A program made the translations under genes and the position numbers. The notes below the pieces were generated by a model. The model saw only the letters and a list, made by a program, of their open reading frames with translations. It searched no databases and had not been told where the DNA came from. From Promethearchaeota archaeon (GTDB lineage: Archaea > Asgardarchaeota > Lokiarchaeia > Sigyniarchaeales > SOKP01), in assembly GCA_030603385.1 (NCBI GenBank), contig JAUVXW010000007.1, forward strand, positions 62,001 through 126,000: a stretch of DNA of 64,000 bases, given 5' to 3'. Shown here in pieces: positions 53,560 through 62,775 of this stretch (the first letter of the stretch is position 1; every line of letters begins with the position of its first letter).

Positions 53560-53946
53560 ATGCCTAATGATAAAATATATTTTTCACCTGATTTAAGCGC
53601 AAGAGAGAGGGCGTGCTTTGAAACCGGTATTAAACTAGGTGCTCTTTATCATATTTTATCTGGAATTCCTATAAATTCAGATGAAAAGACCATTAGTTCC
53701 ATAGAAAGAGGATTTGAAGCAGCTATCTCATGTCAACCATTCGTTAAATCTGTTAGAATTGTTTTAGATAGAGACAAAATTATTGGTACCAAATTCACAG
53801 AATTTGATTATGACGAAATTACAGGAAAAATTATCCGCGCAGAAGTAGTTCTTAAATATGAGAATATTGAAGTAAGCGCAAAAATAGATTGGATTGAAGA
53901 AATGCAGTATCCTCTCATGTTTATTGAAAAGATTCAAGAAACGTAA
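53560..53946 (+). CDS. mptD: Dihydroneopterin aldolase, archaeal MptD type
   Basis: This 128-residue protein matches the archaeal MptD family: RERACFETGIKLGALYHILSG, AAISCQPFVKSVRIVLD, and EEMQYPLMFIEKI. It cleaves dihydroneopterin to the 6-hydroxymethyl pterin needed for methanopterin. I use the ATG at 53560; a TTG at 53551 that overlaps the mptG stop is also possible. The gene follows mptG directly. Confidence 0.88.
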   Translation: MPNDKIYFSPDLSARERACFETGIKLGALYHILSGIPINSDEKTISSIERGFEAAISCQPFVKSVRIVLDRDKIIGTKFTEFDYDEITGKIIRAEVVLKYENIEVSAKIDWIEEMQYPLMFIEKIQET

Positions 53947-53962
53947 TAGTCAAATAATAAGA

Positions 53963-54667
53963 TTAATCCATTAATTTACTTATATATTTATTTACTAATT
54001 CTATAGTTTTTAGTGCATTTTCATTTTTTCCAAATCTTTCAATATTTTCCACATGATCGATTATTTTTTCATGGACTTTAGAAAGAAGAGGTTGGTTTTT
54101 GTTTTCTTTGGCAATTTTTAAACGGGTTGCTAAAATAATTGTTTCTAAAGCTAGATTTTCTGCTCTGTTGAATAATTTACTCGATTCTTGAAATTTTTCA
54201 GAATAAATAACATCTAATTTAAACACTGGTATTGTAGTTTCTCCGAACTCATCTGACTTAGTTTTTTGAAATTCACGTGAAACCTCACCTATTAGAATTC
54301 CCCATGCCTTCTTTATATAAGGCACATCCAACACATGAGATTCTAAATATTTAAAATCATAATAATTTGAAGGAAAATCTATCAAACCAATAGGAGAATT
54401 TGGCTCTTTTAAAGCTGCTAGAGCATATAAATAAACATTATCAACGAAGTTAATAGCGATCGTACCGTATTCTTTAAGATTCTTATAGGTAGTCGTGCTA
54501 TAGAAAGGCGATATCTGAATTTGATCTCCCTCTATCATCCTAATACCCATACAGGAAGCATTAGGCTTAATATCTTTATCTTCTGCTGTTGTAGAATAAG
54601 TTGTAGCAATAATTTCATATAAATTATCTTTCTTCAACCCAAAATCTTGATAATCAAACATTTTCAT
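53963..54667 (-). CDS. DUF447-family flavin-binding protein
   Basis: This 234-residue protein belongs to the DUF447 family of FMN-binding split-barrel proteins, with YEIIATTYSTT at the start, NASCMGIRMIEGDQIQISPF, and TTIPVFKLDVIY later, followed by a long helical end. Such genes often lie near methanopterin biosynthesis genes in archaea, as here beside mptG/mptD, but on the opposite strand. It is also the last of a set that begins with the glycyl-radical enzyme. Function unknown. Confidence 0.75.
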   Translation of the reverse strand: MKMFDYQDFGLKKDNLYEIIATTYSTTAEDKDIKPNASCMGIRMIEGDQIQISPFYSTTTYKNLKEYGTIAINFVDNVYLYALAALKEPNSPIGLIDFPSNYYDFKYLESHVLDVPYIKKAWGILIGEVSREFQKTKSDEFGETTIPVFKLDVIYSEKFQESSKLFNRAENLALETIILATRLKIAKENKNQPLLSKVHEKIIDHVENIERFGKNENALKTIELVNKYISKLMD

Positions 54668-54735
54668 TTAATACTATTACTATTGTTATTTTCTTCATTT
54701 TGTCATTTTTAATTTCTCTATGGAAGAGTAAGAAG

Positions 54736-55614
54736 TTAAAGAATAAATTTGGTCACCTTAGGCCTTGTTTCAATTTCAGGGTAAATTTTCCCAGTAATAG
54801 GGGGAGAACTGTTGTATATTTCTTCAATATCTATTAATCCAAATTCAATATCTTCGACTTTTTGAATACTGGTAAAGGTTCCTTTTACAACTTGACTGGC
54901 CATATCGAAATTAGCACCAATTACAGCGACTTTTGAATTAACGGGAATCTGTAATAAATCTTCCTTCGAAGCTGCTAATGGGAAATATAGTCTATTATAA
55001 TCAACAGTATTTATTTGAAGATTTGGTATAATTAAAGGATAACCATCAGAAGAATCAATATATGCAATCGCTCTAACACCTATTGGATCTGAAAATAACT
55101 TATATCCTATAACATTTAATCGTTTCTCCTCTAGTCCGGTTTTTGCTTCTTTTCTAATAGTTCTAATAATTTTTCGTGGTATACTACTAGGTGGTAAATT
55201 TCTAATGGGAGTTACAGCAATAACCTTATTATAAAAGACTTTATAGACGTTAATATACGTAAAATAACGAAAAAACTCTGATCGATTAAAATAATCAAGG
55301 TCTTCTCCTTTGGTTTTAGTATGAGTAAAATCAGCTTTTACTTGAATAAATTTAAATGGAGGTTGTGCAGTCATATAAAAAATTCCTTGCTTTGGATTTT
55401 TTTGTACATTTTCCTTACTAGTACCAGCAAAAAATTGTCCCCATACTATTTGATCCCTACTTATCGCCCGATTTGATGTAATAATAGTAATATGGGGCCA
55501 TCCCCGTGAATCTATAGTTGAGACTAATTTTACCATTACATCTGGTTGAGTAAAATCAATAAGTTTATCTGAAAATTCAGGAACCCAACCTAATTTATTA
55601 TTATTTTCCCTCAT
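54736..55614 (-). CDS. Pyridoxamine-phosphate-oxidase-like flavin-binding protein, two split barrels
   Basis: This 292-residue protein has two regions of split-barrel character: VMVKLVSTIDSRGWPHITIIT, and the second half with VRAIAYIDSSDGYPLIIPN. The first carries QIVWGQFFAGTSKENVQKNP. Such proteins bind FMN, F420 or related cofactors. The gene lies 27 nt after the glycyl-radical activator gene, on the same strand, so it may supply flavin or electron chemistry to that system. The assignment is by fold pattern. Confidence 0.65.
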   Translation of the reverse strand: MRENNNKLGWVPEFSDKLIDFTQPDVMVKLVSTIDSRGWPHITIITSNRAISRDQIVWGQFFAGTSKENVQKNPKQGIFYMTAQPPFKFIQVKADFTHTKTKGEDLDYFNRSEFFRYFTYINVYKVFYNKVIAVTPIRNLPPSSIPRKIIRTIRKEAKTGLEEKRLNVIGYKLFSDPIGVRAIAYIDSSDGYPLIIPNLQINTVDYNRLYFPLAASKEDLLQIPVNSKVAVIGANFDMASQVVKGTFTSIQKVEDIEFGLIDIEEIYNSSPPITGKIYPEIETRPKVTKFIL

Positions 55615-55641
55615 AATTCATCAATTTATTTAATATTATTT

Positions 55642-56646
55642 TTAATCTACATTATCAACAAGATGGTGATCTTGATTTTTCATTATGTTTTCATTGCTTT
55701 CTATACTCCTTATCAGTCCAGACCAATGAGGATTTTTAACACCAGTAGATTCGGCAATATTGAGAAAATGTTCCATTTCTTCCTTTTTCATTAATAAAAC
55801 GTCTTTTAACGACCAATCTATATTTAATCTCTCATACTTTGAGACACAAAGGTTATTAAAAGAAAGAAGATCCCATCTTTCAGGAAAATTATTTAATTTA
55901 TTTACAATGAACTCTCCTATTCCTTTAAGATTTTCCTCAATAGCAGTATAAAGGGGGATAATTGGAGTTCTTATCCACATTTTTTTACCATTTCCTTTTA
56001 AATAATTAGAAATCCAAATAGCGTTTTCCAATATTGCTTCATTAGGTACTCCTGTAAATTCCTTATGCTTATCAGAATCTATATGTTTGATATCTAAAAG
56101 CACTAAATCTACATAGGGTAAAATTTGTTTATAAACCTTTTTAGAAGCATATCCACATGTGTCTACAGCAGTAGATATGCCATTTTCTTTACATTTTTTC
56201 AAAAAATCAGCTACAAAATCAGGTTGTTGTGTGGGTTCACCCCCTGAAACAGTTATTCCTCCATTAGATTCAGTGTAATAAACCTTATCTTTTTCAATTT
56301 CATAGAAAAGATCCTCTAACTTCCACCATCTACCTAACATATTTAATGCGGTAGAAGGGCATTCCACAACGCACTCTCCGCATTCAGTACATTTTTCTCG
56401 ATCAATATTCAGTCCATTCTTATCAAAGGATAATGCTTTTTGTTGACATGTTTCTATGCATGTCTTGCATCCAATACATTTATGCTTAAACCATTCAAGT
56501 TGAGGAATTTTAAGTATAGATTCAGGATTATGACACCATATGCATTTTAATGGACAATGCTTAAAAAACACAGTTGTTCTGATGCCTGGACCATCCTCAG
56601 TTGAAAATTTCTGAATTTGAAAAATTAAAGCTTCAGATGCAGCCAT
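55642..56646 (-). CDS. Glycyl-radical enzyme activating enzyme (radical SAM, 2[4Fe-4S])
   Basis: This 334-residue protein installs the glycyl radical in the neighbouring enzyme. It has the radical SAM motif HCPLKCIWCHNPE (CxxxCxxC), a ferredoxin-like insert with two clusters (CIGCKTCIETC and CTECGECVVEC), and ITVSGGEPTQQP. This is the class with extra clusters seen for decarboxylases and dehydratases rather than the short PflA. I use ATG 56646; an upstream frame to 56751 overlaps the enzyme gene and lacks homology. Confidence 0.93.
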   Translation of the reverse strand: MAASEALIFQIQKFSTEDGPGIRTTVFFKHCPLKCIWCHNPESILKIPQLEWFKHKCIGCKTCIETCQQKALSFDKNGLNIDREKCTECGECVVECPSTALNMLGRWWKLEDLFYEIEKDKVYYTESNGGITVSGGEPTQQPDFVADFLKKCKENGISTAVDTCGYASKKVYKQILPYVDLVLLDIKHIDSDKHKEFTGVPNEAILENAIWISNYLKGNGKKMWIRTPIIPLYTAIEENLKGIGEFIVNKLNNFPERWDLLSFNNLCVSKYERLNIDWSLKDVLLMKKEEMEHFLNIAESTGVKNPHWSGLIRSIESNENIMKNQDHHLVDNVD

Positions 56647-56698
56647 TATCTTAAATTTTTTTAGTTTTAATAATAATTGTAAAATTAATAAAAAATTT

Positions 56699-59203
56699 CT
56701 ACATTCTATGAGATTCTCTTGCGATAATCTCATTTTGTAATTCTCTTCCAATAGCAGTAAAGTATGCGTTATAACCTGTTACTCTAACTAGAAGATTAGT
56801 ATAATTTTCAGGGTGTTTTTGGGCATCTTTTAACATCTCGACATCGAGTATATTGATTTGTAGAGCAGTACCTCCGTTTTCTACATAACCTCTTAAATAA
56901 GCTTTAAATTTTTCTTTATGCTCCGGATCTCTAATTATAGATGGATTAAATGTAATTGTATGACTTGCCCCATTAGGTAAATAATTAATATATTCTCCAG
57001 ATTCAATTTTACCTCCTAATGTCTTACCAACAGAATTAGTAACCGCAGTAGGTCCCTTCATATCAGCTCCATCGGTAGGACAAATAGCATTTGACAGAAA
57101 TGATCCATTATTTCGTCCATTTGGAGTAGCTATTGTATGACTAGCATCAGCTCCTGCCCAATAGTTCCATGATAACATTCCTGGACGATATCGATGGTTA
57201 GTTGGTGTTTTATAAATCCAACATTCTTCTGCCCATGTTTCCATTACCATTCTAGCTAGTTCATCAGCATCATCTTCATCATTTCCATATTTTAGAGCCT
57301 TATTCCTTAAGTATGTTTGCATTATCTCATTTCCTTTAAAGTCACTCATAATAGCATCCTTAATCTGCGCTATTGTATATTTCTTATCTTCATAAACTAG
57401 CTTTTTAATTGCTAATAATGAATCTACTGTTGTAGCAAAACCCACTCCTTCAACAGTAATAAATCTCAATTCAGGACCGCCATTTGTAATATCTAAACCT
57501 TGCTCTATACATCCCCGAACCATCGATGATAAGTATGGAGTACGAATAAAACCTCCTCGAAGTTCTTCGCACATATTATTCAAATCTACAGTATATTTAA
57601 TTATAAATCTGACTTGTTCTTTCCAAGCGTTATAAAATTCCTCCCATGTTTGAAATTTTTCAGTATCTCCCCTTTCTGGTCCGATTTGCTCGCCAAGTTT
57701 AGTAATAATATTATCCCCAGGCATATTTTGTCCATTCCACAATGTTAACTCTATAGATTTAGTTAAATTAGGATTGCAATTTACAGTTCCACTTCTATCA
57801 TTGCCTTGCATTGTGTTTTCCAAACAACCTACTACTCCATAATTCCAAGCTTCTTCTTTAGGTATGCCTTCTTTAATCATTCCAGCAATACTCCTCTCAT
57901 CAAAATTTAGAATGAATGGAGAACCCTGAGCTCTAGCAATCATATCTACTAAAATATCTAAAAGTTTATCAGGAGAATTTCTATGAATCCTTACATTCGG
58001 TTTAGGCTCAAGACTAGGGTACCACGAATCTATAACTTCAAGCATAGTATATGTAAGTTCATTTGTTAAATCCTCTCCATTTGGACCACACCCTGAGAGC
58101 GTTATAATTTGACCAAATGCTGATGTTATTCCCTGTTTACCAGCCTTGATCATTGCATCATATGTTGTATTACAATGAAACCAGAAACTACCTAAAATGT
58201 CTTTTGCAAACTCTTTAGTGATTTTTTTTTGCTCAATAACGTCTTTTTTGTACAAATCCCATAGGTATTGATCAAGTCTCCCAAAAGAAAGGCCTGCTCC
58301 AGGGTAAGATTCTTCAGCCATTACTAACATATGAATGAGCCAAACTGTTTGAACCCCCTGCCAAAAAGTCTCAGCAGGTTCCCATGGCACTCTTTCTAAA
58401 TTTCTTGACATTTGTTCAAGTTCTTGTATTCTTTCAGGTTTAAATGTATCTTCTTTTAATTTTCGACATTCTTCAGCGTACTTTTTTGCTAATTTCCTTG
58501 GAATTTCTGCTGAGATCATCATTGCCCTAAGTTCTTCTCCTTTTGAACCCCTTTTTTCCTCTTCGCTAAGGTTATCGTATGTCTTTCTAGCTTTTTCATA
58601 AATATGTTTAAATCCTTCTTTAACTACTGTTTCATAATCAGGTATAATATGACCTGATGTTGCTCCTAGATTTCCGAAACCAGATTTATGATATTTAAAA
58701 ACAGCTTCTCGATTTTTTATATTTTTTTTCCAATATTCTTTCGCTTCTTCTTCATTAAAACATTTACTTAATTGTGTATTAAATCTCCCACCTGCAATTA
58801 AATCATTTTCAGAAATAATTTCCTGAGGAATATAGTCAAGCATAACTTTTTCGAAAAATATTACTCTTCGTTCGGGTAATGATAATTCCCAAAAATCATC
58901 TGGTAATTCTATTGGTATAGCCATTGATCTAAAAGATGAAGCAAATACACCTTTATCATTTTTTCCCAAAATTTGGATATAACTATATACATCAGGAGAC
59001 ACATAAAAATCTCCCTCATGAAAAACAATATCCCAATCTGTTCCTGTTGTAAATGGCATATATTGGTTATTCCAACCTCGTTTTAATCCCTTAAAGTAAT
59101 AATTTCTAAGCCATTTAGAACGAGGAGAAAGATCATGAGGTTCAGCAATAGTAAATTTAGGCTCTTCTTTTCGATTATCTTGATTTCTATTAATGTTAAT
59201 CAT
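56699..59203 (-). CDS. Glycyl-radical enzyme, arylacetate decarboxylase-like
   Basis: This 834-residue protein has both hallmarks of glycyl-radical enzymes: the radical glycine motif RVTGYNAYF about 25 residues from the C-terminus, and the active-site cysteine in VVGCLENTMQGNDRSG with the catalytic glutamate two residues later. The CLENTMQGNDRSG pattern resembles 4-hydroxyphenylacetate decarboxylase and related arylacetate decarboxylases, rather than CutC, PFL or diol dehydratase; that reading is from memory. No small HpdC-type subunit is seen. The activator gene follows 52 nt downstream. Substrates could be phenyl- or indoleacetate-type acids. Confidence 0.85.
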   Translation of the reverse strand: MININRNQDNRKEEPKFTIAEPHDLSPRSKWLRNYYFKGLKRGWNNQYMPFTTGTDWDIVFHEGDFYVSPDVYSYIQILGKNDKGVFASSFRSMAIPIELPDDFWELSLPERRVIFFEKVMLDYIPQEIISENDLIAGGRFNTQLSKCFNEEEAKEYWKKNIKNREAVFKYHKSGFGNLGATSGHIIPDYETVVKEGFKHIYEKARKTYDNLSEEEKRGSKGEELRAMMISAEIPRKLAKKYAEECRKLKEDTFKPERIQELEQMSRNLERVPWEPAETFWQGVQTVWLIHMLVMAEESYPGAGLSFGRLDQYLWDLYKKDVIEQKKITKEFAKDILGSFWFHCNTTYDAMIKAGKQGITSAFGQIITLSGCGPNGEDLTNELTYTMLEVIDSWYPSLEPKPNVRIHRNSPDKLLDILVDMIARAQGSPFILNFDERSIAGMIKEGIPKEEAWNYGVVGCLENTMQGNDRSGTVNCNPNLTKSIELTLWNGQNMPGDNIITKLGEQIGPERGDTEKFQTWEEFYNAWKEQVRFIIKYTVDLNNMCEELRGGFIRTPYLSSMVRGCIEQGLDITNGGPELRFITVEGVGFATTVDSLLAIKKLVYEDKKYTIAQIKDAIMSDFKGNEIMQTYLRNKALKYGNDEDDADELARMVMETWAEECWIYKTPTNHRYRPGMLSWNYWAGADASHTIATPNGRNNGSFLSNAICPTDGADMKGPTAVTNSVGKTLGGKIESGEYINYLPNGASHTITFNPSIIRDPEHKEKFKAYLRGYVENGGTALQINILDVEMLKDAQKHPENYTNLLVRVTGYNAYFTAIGRELQNEIIARESHRM

Positions 59204-59314
59204 TTAAAAGATCACAAATTGATATTTCCACTTGAAAATATATTTTAATATTTAATCTAACTAAAATAAAGCAAATTCAATTATAAAATTTTAAATTTAT
59301 AATTATTAGAAATT

Positions 59315-59329
59315 ATTAGAAATTCTAAT
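59315..59329. repeat. Near-perfect palindrome after the rubrerythrin gene
   Basis: ATTAGAA-A-TTCTAAT, 7-bp arms with one central base, lies directly downstream of the rubrerythrin stop, next to a tandem AATTATTAGA duplication (59301-59320). It could be a terminator hairpin or a protein-binding site. Confidence 0.5.
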
Positions 59330-59330
59330 T

Positions 59331-59861
59331 TTACTTAAGTCTTGCTTCAGAAAGATGTAAATGATCGGTCTCTACTTCTACAAAAGCTTGGAATATTTCT
59401 TTTACTCGTTCATTTTTAGCCTCTGCTGCCGCCTGACCGTAAAATTTTATAGCTCTATCCTCTCTGCTATGGGATTCTTCTAGGTTTGGTTTATATTCAG
59501 AAGCACATTTGTCGTACTTTGGATATTTAACATTTTCCAGTTTTAAAATTTTCTTCCAAACTGAAGCATGTTCAGCTTCTACTTTAGCAAGAATTTTGAA
59601 TATTTTTTGACCATCTAATTCAGGAGTCTTTTTACTCGCACATTTATAAAAGATATTATTAGAAACTTCCACTTCTAAAGCTTTTTCAGCATTCGCTTTA
59701 TCTTTTTCATTTAATTCAACATCCCAAGCACCTGTATCATCATATTCTGTTGATTCTACAAAATATTTTTCGAAAGCTCCACAAAATGGACATCGACTTG
59801 GTGCTTCCTCGCCAATATACGCTTCTCCACATATTTTACAAACATAAACTTTTACAAAAAT
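59331..59861 (-). CDS. Rubrerythrin with N-terminal rubredoxin-like domain, probable ATT start
   Basis: This 176-residue protein has a rubredoxin-like head (VYVCKICGEAYIGEEA, then RCPFCGAFEKYF) followed by a ferritin-like diiron domain (AKVEAEHASVWKKIL, EESHSREDRAIKFYGQ and FVEVETDHLHLSEARL). Rubrerythrins reduce hydrogen peroxide in anaerobes. The head-first order is the reverse of classical rubrerythrin. No ATG, GTG or TTG lies in the frame before the first cysteines; the ATT at 59861 follows AAAAGGGGTGG by 6 nt. A shorter frame starting at 59672 would lose the rubredoxin head. The gene lies upstream of the glycyl-radical enzyme on the same strand. Confidence 0.8.
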   Translation of the reverse strand: MFVKVYVCKICGEAYIGEEAPSRCPFCGAFEKYFVESTEYDDTGAWDVELNEKDKANAEKALEVEVSNNIFYKCASKKTPELDGQKIFKILAKVEAEHASVWKKILKLENVKYPKYDKCASEYKPNLEESHSREDRAIKFYGQAAAEAKNERVKEIFQAFVEVETDHLHLSEARLK

Positions 59862-60067
59862 CTCTATCCACCCCTTTTACAAGAAATTTAAAATATATAT
59901 TAAGGTATTAAAAATTCCACAGTTTTTATATTTTTAACTTAATTTCTAAAAACAGATATTGTTAATTGTAAACTAAAAATAATAAACTTTCGACATATAG
60001 AAATATAAAAAAAAATAGGATAAAGAAATATTAATTTCTTATAACACATTAAAAAACTTGTCTGAAT

Positions 60068-61171
60068 TTGCCTGAAAAAAAACTGACTTGTCTTGGAATA
60101 GATCCAGGGTCGAAGAGTTGGGATTTCTTCGGTTTGGAGAATAAAAAAATAATCCTAGACACATCTTTACCCACTAAAGAATTGATAAATGATCCTCAAA
60201 AAGTAATTACTATCATTGATTCTGTCAAAAATCTTGATATGATGGTTGCTCCAAGTGGGTTTGGACTCCCTTTAAAAGATGTAAATGAAATAACTGAACA
60301 AGATATCTTTTTCACATTATTAAAATTTAACCAGAAAGCAAAAAACAAACTTATTGGTCTTGGAGAAGTTTTACGATTGATCAAAGCCCAAAATATACAT
60401 GGAGTTATTGTTCCTGGAGTCAAACATCTCCCTACTGTTCCTAGATATCGTAAAATTAATAAAATTGATATGGGTACTGCTGATAAAATATGTACAGCAG
60501 TAACAGGGATTAAAGATCAAATGGAACGGTTAAGTATTCCTCCTGAAAGTACAAATTTTATTATGGTTGAAATCGGTTATGGATTTACCGCTGTTTTAGC
60601 AATTGAAAACGGGCAAATAATTGATGGTATTGGTGGATCCAATATAATGGGTTTTAGAGCTTGTGGATCTCTTGATGGAGAATTAGCTTATCTAATAAAA
60701 AATATTCATAAAGATAATATTTATAAAGGTGGGGTTGCCTTCATTTCAGGTTATTCTGATTTAAGTTTAAAAGAAATTACATTATTAGCTGAGAAGGATG
60801 AACAAACTAAAACTGCCCTTAAAGCTTATATGTCAAGTGTAAAAAAAGCTGTTTTTGGCATTTCTTCATCTTTTTCACAAAAAAACAAAATAACAGAAGT
60901 TTTATTGGCTGGTAGAGGTTCAAATTTATCATTTTTAAAGGACAAAATGATCCACGGTTTGAGAGACGTTGCACCTGTAAAAATAATGAATTCATATAGT
61001 CAAATAGCAAAACGTGCTGCTCAAGGTGCTGCTTTCATTGCTAACGGGATTCTTGGTGGTGATTTTGAGCCAATAATTAACAACCTAAAAATTAAACAAG
61101 CTTCTGGCTCAATATTAGATGATATTTATATTCCATTTGAAAAAGAAAAGTGGATACGTGATTTAGATTAA
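60068..61171 (+). CDS. DUF1464 actin-like kinase-fold protein
   Basis: This 367-residue protein belongs to the archaeal DUF1464 family with an actin/hexokinase-like fold: TCLGIDPGSKSWDFFGL at the start, DMGTADKICTAVTGI, and VEIGYGFTAVLAIENGQIIDGIGG in two parts. Such folds bind ATP. The gene starts at a TTG. Its stop overlaps the start of a dihydropteroate-synthase-like protein in the pattern ATTAA, which links the two. The substrate is unknown; the nearby methanopterin genes hint at a role in that pathway. Confidence 0.8.
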   Translation: MPEKKLTCLGIDPGSKSWDFFGLENKKIILDTSLPTKELINDPQKVITIIDSVKNLDMMVAPSGFGLPLKDVNEITEQDIFFTLLKFNQKAKNKLIGLGEVLRLIKAQNIHGVIVPGVKHLPTVPRYRKINKIDMGTADKICTAVTGIKDQMERLSIPPESTNFIMVEIGYGFTAVLAIENGQIIDGIGGSNIMGFRACGSLDGELAYLIKNIHKDNIYKGGVAFISGYSDLSLKEITLLAEKDEQTKTALKAYMSSVKKAVFGISSSFSQKNKITEVLLAGRGSNLSFLKDKMIHGLRDVAPVKIMNSYSQIAKRAAQGAAFIANGILGGDFEPIINNLKIKQASGSILDDIYIPFEKEKWIRDLD

Positions 61172-62747
61172 AATTTTAATAATCACCGGGCAAAATAGCT
61201 ATAACATAATAGAAAAGATAGTTGTTTCTGTAAAAGAACATAGAATAAATATAATTAAAGCACCTACATCAATTTCGGCGTTTCTAACAGAGCAAGAAAC
61301 ATCTTCAATTTTAGAAAAGACACAAATTTTTAACTATGATTTGGTCTTATTACCTGGTTTTGTCCAATGGGATTCATCGAAATTAGAAGAAAATTTTTTT
61401 ATTAAAATTAGAAAAGGACCTGAATTTGCTTCTGATTTACCAGTTATCTTAAAAAATCTAGATCAAATTGAGTTGTCAACCAACCTTCCAGCAAATAGAT
61501 TATTAGAGGTTTCTGGAGAAAGTGAATACCATGATTTTGTAAAAAAACAACTAATAATTGCAAAGGAAGAGCTAGGGTATCATACATTTTATATCAATAA
61601 AGAAAAATCCAATCTAATAATAGGTAGGTATTTACCACCACCAATAATAGCTGAAATAGTAAATTGTACAAATAAAGACAATGATAATATTCTCAAAAAA
61701 GTAAAGCATTATATCGATTCAGGGACAGACATTATAGATATTGGATGTATATCTAATAAACCTAATCCAGAAAGAATTAAGGAAATAATCGACTTAATCA
61801 GGTCTAAATATAATGTTTTAATAAGTATTGATTCTATGGATAGTAAAGAAATCAATGCAGCAATAGATCAAGATATTGATCTTATTCTAAGTCTAGATTT
61901 AGGTAATTACAAAGAATTCTTGAATCTCCCTAAGAATATTCCCATCGTTATTCTCCCTACTAATATGAAACAAGCATATTTTCCTAAAGAACCTGATGTA
62001 CGGGTTAAAAATTTGTTCAAATTGACTGAAATATTACAGAATAGCGGATTTCAAAAATTAATTGCTGATCCCTTATTAGAAACGCCTATCAGCCCGGGAA
62101 TATGTAATTCCTTAGAGACTTATTTTCTTTATAAAAAACAAATTACCCTTGAGAATTATAAAGGGTTTGAACTTCCCCTATTCTTTGGAATTTCAAATGT
62201 TGTTGAACTTATGGATATAGATTCGGTGGGAATAAATGGCCTTTTAGCTAGCATCGCTACGGAGCTAGATATTGGCATTCTTTTTACTGTTGAACACAGT
62301 ACAAAATTAATGGGAGGAGTAAGGGAGTTAAAAGAGAGTTTGAAATTGAATTATATTGCAAAATATAAAGAAACACCACCGATAAATCAAGGATTATCCG
62401 TTTTTAAGGCGAAAGGAAAAACTAGTCAAGAGACACCACATATAAATAAAAAAGGAGCGATCATAGTTGATTCTTTAAATCCTCAATATGATCCAGATGA
62501 GAAAGGGTATTTTAAAATTTATGTAAATCATTATTCTAAACAAATCTACATTTTACATTTTTCAAATACGCATAAACTATTAAATACAATGGTAGGAACG
62601 AATGCTGAAACGATAAGTAAAAAAATAGTAGAATTAAATATAACTGATCATGTACAGCATGTAAATTATCTTGGAAGGGAGTTAAGTAAAGCAGAAATAT
62701 GTTTGCAAACAGGAAAACCATACATTCAAGATGAAAAAATAAAATAA
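61167..62747 (+). CDS. Dihydropteroate-synthase-like protein (MJ0107/TIGR00284 type), probable ATT start
   Basis: The 526-residue protein starts with KILIITGQNSYNIIEKIVVS and includes DLVLLPGFVQWD, the DHPS-like barrel parts YIDSGTDIIDIGCISN and KYNVLISIDSMDSKEI, and a C-terminal domain. The family relates to the archaeal pterin-binding dihydropteroate synthase-like enzymes. Frame continuity places the first codon at ATT 61167, since a TAG stop lies directly before it and the next standard start (TTG 61341) cuts 58 conserved codons. The ATT overlaps the DUF1464 stop as ATTAA. Function in methanopterin synthesis is inferred. Confidence 0.8.
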   Translation: MKILIITGQNSYNIIEKIVVSVKEHRINIIKAPTSISAFLTEQETSSILEKTQIFNYDLVLLPGFVQWDSSKLEENFFIKIRKGPEFASDLPVILKNLDQIELSTNLPANRLLEVSGESEYHDFVKKQLIIAKEELGYHTFYINKEKSNLIIGRYLPPPIIAEIVNCTNKDNDNILKKVKHYIDSGTDIIDIGCISNKPNPERIKEIIDLIRSKYNVLISIDSMDSKEINAAIDQDIDLILSLDLGNYKEFLNLPKNIPIVILPTNMKQAYFPKEPDVRVKNLFKLTEILQNSGFQKLIADPLLETPISPGICNSLETYFLYKKQITLENYKGFELPLFFGISNVVELMDIDSVGINGLLASIATELDIGILFTVEHSTKLMGGVRELKESLKLNYIAKYKETPPINQGLSVFKAKGKTSQETPHINKKGAIIVDSLNPQYDPDEKGYFKIYVNHYSKQIYILHFSNTHKLLNTMVGTNAETISKKIVELNITDHVQHVNYLGRELSKAEICLQTGKPYIQDEKIK

Positions 62748-62775
62748 AATAGTTGTTGGCTATACTTTAATCCAT

